Source: Vandiemenella viatica (Eukaryota > Arthropoda > Insecta > Orthoptera > Morabidae). Taken from it: a stretch of 64,000 nucleotides of DNA. This document shows positions 57,951 to 64,000 of the stretch, piece after piece. The notes under the pieces were generated by a model. That model made no database searches. It was not told where the DNA came from and saw only the letters and a list, made by a program, of their open reading frames with translations. The translations under genes and the position numbers were made by a program. The stretch lies in contig JARYHS010009186.1 in NCBI GenBank assembly GCA_031002005.1, positions 109,094,829-109,158,828 of the forward strand, read 5' to 3'. Within the stretch, counting starts at the first letter, position 1. The number at the start of each line of letters is the position of its first letter.

Positions 57951-58017
57951 TATTCTTATTAGTAGGACGATACCTTTTCTTGTCAAATTTTTAAGGAGTT
58001 CATTTTTTATATTTTCG

Positions 58018-58028
58018 GTGCCGGATCC
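58018..58028. repeat. Right target-site duplication of RT-bearing LINE
   Basis: Exact second copy of GTGCCGGATCC. Confidence 0.9.
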
Positions 58029-58795
58029 GTCAGAAGGCTGGTTCTTATAGCCTCCAAATGCGCGCGTGGTTGCCGTGCGCGCAGCTGTTTGGCTGACTCG
58101 GTCGGCGCCTAGGCGGTGGAGTAGTTGTTGTTTCGTTACTCTCAGGTGATGCGAACCTGAACAGTTGTTGAATGTAAGAGCTAACAGTATTAGCTGACAC
58201 CGTGTGATGTCGGCAGGGCTGCAAAAGCAGGAACCAGGAACGTGGATGTCCAGAGAACATAAGCAACGATTCTGGCTCCTTCCACTCAACAGAGCGCTTT
58301 TGCAGTAAACACAATCACAGCGGTAACGATAAAGAGTTTAAAATTTCTGCCAGATAAGATGTTACTTAAATATGTCGCTCTTGAGGAACAAATATAAGTC
58401 AGACGATGATTGTCGCATAAACTTTGCAATCCCCTGAGTTGACTCCAAGCAGGTATTCTTTTTCCAAAAACCAATACTCTCTCTTAAATGCAGTCATTAC
58501 GACCCCATTTTGGAAAACGCGATGCCTCATTCCATCATAGCAACATTGCAATCGGTTTCCAGATTCGTAAATAGAACATTTCGATCGAGCCATGTTAGAA
58601 TCAAAGTTCAATGTAATAGCTTTTCAATACAAGTGAAGTATTTTAAAGTATTTATTTACTTCTCGTTTTATGTATGAATGAATGTAACTGAAGTAGATGA
58701 ATATAACAATTGTTGAATAAATCTTCTTCCAGAGATGACCGTTTGTTATAAATATGTTTTCAATAGCTCAAAAGACATTGGTGTTATATAGCCTA
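58029..58795. other. Flank of the LINE and intergenic sequence
   Basis: 58029-58120 is GC-rich (tgcgcgcgtgg, gccgtgcgcgcagc) and continues the sequence interrupted by the LINE. The remainder is AT-rich with domain-free open frames. Confidence 0.4.
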
Positions 58796-58797
58796 CT

Positions 58798-58805
58798 GTT
58801 TAACG
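58798..58805. repeat. Left target-site duplication of hAT-type MITE
   Basis: GTTTAACG against ATCTAACG at 59081-59088: 6 of 8 positions agree. Confidence 0.5.
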
Positions 58806-59080
58806 CAGAGGTTCCCTTTCTTTTTTTGCACTGCTATGTCCCCATTTCCGTTAAAAGAAAAATTCGCAAACATCTTCCTCCCCTCCCAGGCCACAATTTT
58901 ATTATTAAAAATGTTAGTGCCTACTCCTCAGCACAAACAATGACATCTTAGAGGAAACCCAATTCTAACAGGCGGTTAAGGAGACATAGTTCTCCCGACG
59001 ATGTATAGCTAGGATATCGACGAAACCATCGGCCATGTCTTCGCGCCCCCCTGAGGTAGGGGGCAGTTTGGGAACCTATA
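58806..59080. mobile_element. Short hAT-like MITE, 275 bp
   Basis: The left terminus CAGAGGTTCCC and inverted right terminus TATAGGTTCCC (from gggaacctata, 59070-59080) are flanked by an 8-bp duplication with two mismatches. Inside, 'gcccccctgaggtagggggc' forms a C/G hairpin near the right end. The 'cagaggttccc' start is typical of hAT-derived arthropod repeats. No coding capacity. Confidence 0.6.
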
Positions 59081-59239
59081 ATCTAACGGAACATTCAGAG
59101 ATTGGTGCCCGTTACAAGGCTCTGCAAGCTGCATGGACAGTAAGTAATGTGAAAAGTATCAACATGCGTGCAATACGTACGCAGCCGTAAGGCCCCGTAG
59201 ACTTGCGTTTTCCGATAAGAAACGTTTCTTTCTCACGGA

Positions 59240-60000
59240 CTTAAAAGTGGAATTTTTTTGTTATTATTATTATTTAAATAGCTCTCGGCCTTGTCGGCCA
59301 TACAACCAAGTTCTTTACGTTTAATGACAACTCACATTACAATTCCTTTACAGTACTATATACATAGTTTACAGTTGTTTACGTTTTACAGCAATTTACA
59401 TTTCAATCACTTTACAGTTATATATACATAGTTTTCATTCATTTACAGTTGTATGCACAACAGATTACATTTTGAGCTTTTACATTTCAATTCATTTACA
59501 GTTCTATATATATAAGTTTACATTCTTGGTGTGTCGACATGTAATTAGTTACTTTCTTATATCTCTAATCTGCGCCGTAGTGTTTATTTTACAATTTGTG
59601 GGATTTTTGATACTGTATCATAATTCTATTTGCTCCATGTAAAGCATTGGTGCCCTAATCCTTAACTATGGCCTCAAATTCTAGTATTATGTCTGGCTGA
59701 TATGTATGAGGATATCTCTCTTCAGGTGGTGTACGATTGTAAGTGTGCTACCTTTGTTCCCGTCGTTTCCTGTTGGGTTTCTAACTGTCTAAGATTTATA
59801 TTTGGGTGTTTCCCTCCTTAAAGAAAGTCATGATTTTGATTATTTCGTGTTTGTTTGAAGCGAGCATGATGGAAACGTTGGTTGGGAGGGGAATGTTACA
59901 CTGTGTGAGATTTTTTAGCATTCTGTCCTGAATGTCGGCATATTTCTTGCATGATAAAAGAAAATGACTTATGCACCATACTGCCTAATCAGTGCAAAGC
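59240..60000 (-). mobile_element. LINE 3' end, third RT family
   Basis: On the minus strand near 59800-59990 the reading HFLLSCKKYADIQDRMLKNL, then NVSIMLASNKHEIIK, is the 'C...HFLL.C..Y...R' C-terminal knuckle region of Jockey/I-type LINEs. A stop and frame changes lie before it. The long 3' UTR to about 59240 includes the minisatellite at 59330-59525 and ends near 'attattattattattt'. No target duplication found. Confidence 0.5.
59330..59525. repeat. Three imperfect copies of a 'catttacagttctatatata' unit
   Basis: 'cctttacagtactatataca' (59344), 'cactttacagttatatatac' (59408) and 'catttacagttctatatata' (59493) recur with intervening 'ttgtttacg'/'caatttacatttcaat' pieces at intervals of roughly 64-85 bp. 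It is inside the 3' region of the LINE above. Confidence 0.6.
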
Positions 60001-60039
60001 ATAGTTGGATGCACAGCGAAATATAGACACCGCTCTTGT

Positions 60040-60735
60040 TATCCATGATCAGTTCAAGTCCTGAGCGTAGATGATAAACAGGCACCTCAATGTGACGCTC
60101 CGCGGAGTAACCTCATGGTGGCTTCCCCAGGTCCGTGATTTTGTGGCCGCACCATGCAGCTCAATCACAAAGATCAGCACCCACTACAAGCTAGCCCTCG
60201 CCACCTTCCCACCTCGTTGCCTAGTGTCGTTTCAGCTACATGGTCGTTTGATGTTTACCTACTGGGTGACGGATAGAGGCGTCCGTTCCTACTGTAATAT
60301 CTGCGATATTAATACTACGACACAGCCTCCGTAGATTCACATTTATAATAATAACGGCGCTGAAATTGTCTCTTCGCTACAAGTCCGGCTCGCCACCGTC
60401 AAGAAAGCGAAAGTTACACGGAACTCCTGTAGAAAGTGAGAGCGCTTTCAACCCCTATGGAGACTTCCAAGGGAAATCGTTCACGCAAACATATATAAAC
60501 TGGGCCACAACCTCGAGATGACAGAGTCGTAGCTCAGCAACCAACAGACTCCACATCAGCAAGAAGAACTCCGACACCAGTAGCCAGCAAAAGGGAATAG
60601 TTGGGCACTATTTCACCGCAATCATCTGGACTTAGTCGCTAGCCAAGCGCTACTCTGAACTTGGATTTTACACCAAAGTGGGTGTATAAGTCTTTCTTGA
60701 GGTCTCAGCCGGCCCTCTCCATACTTACAGGTAAG
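60040..60735 (+). promoter_or_regulatory. Candidate TATA promoter and first exon (or LTR-like segment)
   Basis: A GC-elevated unique block. TATATAA at 60492-60498 lies upstream of about 230 nt without repeats, which ends in a consensus splice donor CAG|GTAAGT (junction 60730/60731). This would give a non-coding first exon of roughly 210 nt starting near 60520. An LTR U3-R-U5 arrangement is an alternative; I found no TG...CA ends or duplication to support it. No transcript evidence is available. Confidence 0.3.
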
Positions 60736-60744
60736 TAGCCATCT

Positions 60745-60950
60745 CATTCTATTATATTCTTACTTGTTCTGCGAGAGTATAGAACTGTGTATCTCGTAGC
60801 CACATTACCTCTGCATTCTATTATATTCTTACTTGTTCTGCGAGAGTATAGAACTGTGTTTCTCGTAGCAACATTATCTGTGCATTCTGTTTTATTCCTA
60901 AGTGTGCTACGAGGGAATAGGACTTTGGTTCTTTTAGCAACCATTCCACA
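60745..60950 (+). repeat. 69-bp minisatellite, 3 copies
   Basis: Copies 1 (60745-60813) and 2 (60814-60882) differ at only a few positions. Copy 3 (60883 to about 60950) is diverged (cattctgttttattcctaag). Each starts 'cattct' and contains 'gagagtatagaactgtgt' or a variant. Confidence 0.85.
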
Positions 60951-61235
60951 TTCTTGATATATGACTAAGTGATCTAAGACAGCATTCTCTAAAGGTATAA
61001 GGGAGTGACAAGCTTACTTCCCTTAGCTACAGCATTTCTGTTTAGTTTAAGGTTACTACAATAGGAGGGATGTGATTTCCTTCAGCTATCTCATTATTCA
61101 TACATGATAAAATAAGGGAGGGCAAGTAGAACCTGCTACCCTAGTATTTGTATGCATCTAAAGGTTATGAATTAAAACCATCTATTGTGTAAGGCTTGTC
61201 TTTACGTTCAATGTTATCATCATTTTTCTATCCAC
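60951..61235. other. Intergenic sequence
   Basis: No supported feature. Confidence 0.45.
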
Positions 61236-61239
61236 TATC

Positions 61240-61565
61240 TTCACCTGTTTCTCGGCGGGTAGCCGCTCGCCTGTCGAAACCAAGTATAACTCAATCAAAA
61301 ATACCTACCAGCGATACGAACCGTGTCCCCCAGTCTCGGGGGCGCTTCACAGCTTTCTGAGGCACTCCGGGATGGGACACTACTGCCGCCGGCGCGGCCG
61401 GCAAATACACAAGCCGTGGGATGCCACCTTTTTGCAGGCTACCTGTTGTGATCGGTCGTCCTTTCGTGGTACATTTGGACATATCTCTCGCAGAAAGAAC
61501 TTAGTTTCCTTGAGTGGTCTCGGGAATATAAGCGGGCAGTTTGGTTGCGTCTCTCGAGAATGACA
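61240..61565. other. GC-elevated block
   Basis: Contains 'gccgccggcgcggccggc' (61385-61402) and 'ctcggcgggtagccgctcg' (61251-61269). Open frames on both strands lack domains. Unassigned. Confidence 0.3.
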
Positions 61566-62430
61566 TATTTTTACTTCTTTTTTCGAGTATGAGATACTAA
61601 ATGTGTGCCACCTCGCAAAGGTAACATACTTACGTCAGATAGTCCGCTGACTGGCTCAGTTATAATTTTTGCAGTATTGAGTGTCACGTTCTATAATCTA
61701 AAAAATCCGCAATCAATTAACTTTTTTGTATGTTAATTCGTTAGAACTTTAGATAAAAAAAAACCAATTACTCGCTTAGTAAATAACAATTAATTTATTA
61801 ATAAACTATAAGTGGAAATAACGTAATGGCTCATAAGTTCACAAAAATACGCCTCATGTATACAGGACAACCGAACATTGGAATATATACCCGAAGATAT
61901 ACATGATCATCAAATTCTCTTGAAGTGGATTTTACAGAAGTGGTGACTGATAGAAGATTCTGTCCCCATTGGACTGGCTGCCAAACTAGTACGAAAACAT
62001 TCCAGAAACTGCAGGAGAAAATTAGCAACAATTTAAAATATCATCACAAGTTTCCCATGGAATAGTTAAATATTAGGGAAGTTTCCTCAAAATAGCAACT
62101 TGACCTGTCGTCACCTATCAACAGGACTCGGCCAGTAAAATATTTTTGGATTTATTGAGGACGGAAGTTACAAATCTATATGCAATTTGGAATTCTGTGA
62201 TCAAGTATTGTGCAATATAGGATATTACTTGACAATGATTGACAGCATTCACATTTGAGCTTCTAACCATGTTTTTTTGGACTTGTATTATTCATTAGAT
62301 CCATCTATACGAATTGCATACACCTACGTCAAAATATTCTGATCTTTACTGTGGGCAGGGGCTATCTACCTCAGGATTTCTGTTTGTTTGTATCGTCCAA
62401 TGACGGAACAACGAATTTTGAGAGCAGAGG
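61566..62430. other. AT-rich intergenic sequence
   Basis: No supported feature. Confidence 0.5.
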
Positions 62431-62439
62431 TAAAAACTG

Positions 62440-62660
62440 TGCGATTTCCACTCCTTCAATATTTTGCCGCCCCATTGTCTTCACCCCAATTTTTAATGTT
62501 GACACCCCAATATCCAATGTCACTGCTCCAATTGTCGCCACCCCATTGTCGCTACAACATTGTCGCCGCCTGGGGCAGTAGTATAACAGAAATAAGGTCA
62601 CCGCAAGATAAATTTGCCGCCCTTCAGACATTATTTTGCCGCCGCTCCCCATCCACCCAC
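62440..62660 (-). repeat. Dispersed minisatellite-like repeat, copy 2
   Basis: Degenerate units of a 'ccaccccattgtcg' type repeat about seven times (about 62470-62572), followed by 'attattttgccgccgc'. Its complement shares the exact 16-mer 'ggcggcaaaataatgt' with 15246-15261 and similar 'gtgacaat' units, so both loci belong to one family. Confidence 0.6.
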
Positions 62661-62879
62661 AAGCTAAATTCAGCAATGGTAGGGTCTGAATGATTTCATA
62701 ATTAGACATCCCAAAAAAAGGAAACTTTCCATGAAAATCGGTCATTCGTAGAGAGATAGGTAATAACTTAAAGAATATTTTAGTAGCTCGGCCTCTCGTG
62801 CGTCAGGTACTGTCCACATTTCGTTTCACTTTGATACAAGATGTTCGCATGATGCCTAATAACTGAGATCTCGAAGCAA

Positions 62880-63115
62880 CTTCGATCTGTACACCAGAAA
62901 CCTTTGGCCGAGGCCTCAGAAATTCCCCTCTGACAAAGTGGCCGGGGTCGGACTTATATTGGTGCGCAGTGGTCGTTCTCTTTGGTCCCCGGAATGCTCG
63001 TTATTAAAATCGGCGACCGCGTTAGCCCATTGGCTCTCTGCAACAATTAGCAGCACAGACGGCCGAGCCTGCCTTATTAAAATAAGTGGAGCTAGCCTCC
63101 GCAAGTGGAAAGGAT
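62880..63115. other. GC-elevated unique island
   Basis: Contains 'gcaacaattagcagcac' (about 63040) and 'gccttattaaaataag' (about 63070) in GC-rich DNA without repeats. Resembles the other islands. Confidence 0.35.
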
Positions 63116-63304
63116 ATTTTACAGATGTTACTAGACGTATTCGAATATTACGAAGAAACTTGTAGCCACTGAACTATTTTCTTTGGAGACATCAATTTTA
63201 AATTGAAAATCTTGTTTAGACTGCTGAGATTACGGAAAGTTTTCATCTAAAGGTCTTTACAGCCAAAACAACAATTTAATCGCAGAGCGACATATAAATT
63301 AACA

Positions 63305-64000
63305 NNNNNNNNNNNNNNNNNNNNNNNNNNNNNNNNNNNNNNNNNNNNNNNNNNNNNNNNNNNNNNNNNNNNNNNNNNNNNNNNNNNNNNNNNNNNNNNN
63401 NNNNNNNNNNNNNNNNNNNNNNNNNNNNNNNNNNNNNNNNNNNNNNNNNNNNNNNNNNNNNNNNNNNNNNNNNNNNNNNNNNNNNNNNNNNNNNNNNNNN
63501 NNNNNNNNNNNNNNNNNNNNNNNNNNNNNNNNNNNNNNNNNNNNNNNNNNNNNNNNNNNNNNNNNNNNNNNNNNNNNNNNNNNNNNNNNNNNNNNNNNNN
63601 NNNNNNNNNNNNNNNNNNNNNNNNNNNNNNNNNNNNNNNNNNNNNNNNNNNNNNNNNNNNNNNNNNNNNNNNNNNNNNNNNNNNNNNNNNNNNNNNNNNN
63701 NNNNNNNNNNNNNNNNNNNNNNNNNNNNNNNNNNNNNNNNNNNNNNNNNNNNNNNNNNNNNNNNNNNNNNNNNNNNNNNNNNNNNNNNNNNNNNNNNNNN
63801 NNNNNNNNNNNNNNNNNNNNNNNNNNNNNNNNNNNNNNNNNNNNNNNNNNNNNNNNNNNNNNNNNNNNNNNNNNNNNNNNNNNNNNNNNNNNNNNNNNNN
63901 NNNNNNNNNNNNNNNNNNNNNNNNNNNNNNNNNNNNNNNNNNNNNNNNNNNNNNNNNNNNNNNNNNNNNNNNNNNNNNNNNNNNNNNNNNNNNNNNNNNN
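63305..64000. other. Assembly gap (696 N)
   Basis: All bases from 63305 to the end are N. Confidence 1.

Larger units (their letters stand above)
56538..58017 (-). mobile_element. 5'-truncated Jockey-like LINE with A tail, 1,480 bp
   Basis: Minus strand. The 5' end at 58017 lies inside the RT coding region. The 3' UTR runs from 56715 down to about 56555 and the A tail is 56538-56554 (T run on the plus strand). Exact 11-bp target duplications flank it. The 3' UTR shares ordered blocks (ccatagcc, cccccaaaag at 56632-56641, ccaaaacaa at 56605-56613) and a terminal hairpin with the ORF1-only element at 36078. The two are therefore from the same LINE group. The coding part is almost intact except near its 5' end. 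Confidence 0.9.

Noticed and set aside
55500..60250. Similarity between 55640-55690 and 60220-60250 ('cctagt.tcg.ttcagctacat')
   Set aside because: About 20 bp only, with no extension; could be chance.
60040..61240. Solo LTR or LTR retrotransposon
   Set aside because: TATA box and repeats fit, but no TG...CA ends, primer-binding site, polypurine tract or target duplication was found.
1..63304. CRISPR arrays or bacterial operons
   Set aside because: No regularly spaced identical short repeats, no ribosome-binding-site-led gene clusters; sequence is clearly eukaryotic.

Overview
This looks like a large, AT-rich, repeat-filled animal genome segment with no recognisable intact host gene. Tens-of-kilobase stretches lack coding sequence. 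Coding traces are almost all from retrotransposons and DNA transposons. The tRNA-derived SINEs, with a 'ccatggtttccc...cactccaggcaaatgccgggatg' type body and an A/T box-B head, are of the kind I associate with polyneopteran insects (orthopterans, stick insects, cockroaches). One SINE (22557-22777) resembles the common orthopteran SINE closely. The organism call is inference from repeat families only. The last 696 bases are an assembly gap.

Layout. 1-5.4 kb: GC-elevated unique islands around a hAT-type MITE with a perfect 8-bp target duplication. 5.4-8 kb: decayed LINE and mariner pieces. 8-16 kb: mostly featureless, with a long A tract, an internally deleted mariner and small repeats. 16-28.4 kb: dense mobile DNA, including several SINEs with target duplications, LINE 3' ends, a broken hAT-family transposase and two MITEs. 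28.4-36 kb: possible regulatory islands, a SINE, a fold-back element and LINE tails. 36.1-38.1 kb: a LINE-like retroposon carrying one long intact ORF1 (gag-like, three zinc knuckles) and no ORF2. 38-56 kb: islands alternating with decayed repeats. 56.5-58.0 kb: a 5'-truncated reverse-transcriptase LINE copy, minus strand. 58-63.3 kb: a hAT MITE, LINE tail, minisatellites and further islands.

The most notable result is the relation between the elements at 36078-38107 and 56538-58017. Both are bounded by 11-bp target-site duplications and end in A tails. Their 3' untranslated regions are collinear, including a 15-nt hairpin with an AAA loop whose closing pair is A-T in one and G-C in the other. 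In the first, this shared 3' tail follows directly after the ORF1 stop codon. In the second it follows the reverse-transcriptase ORF. That is the architecture expected of an ORF1-only 'half-LINE' mobilised in trans by a related full-length LINE.

A second pattern is a series of GC-elevated, apparently single-copy islands, spaced a few kilobases apart and containing TAAT-core motifs and hairpins, within a gene desert. This would fit the regulatory landscape of a developmental gene lying outside the window, but nothing here identifies that gene.
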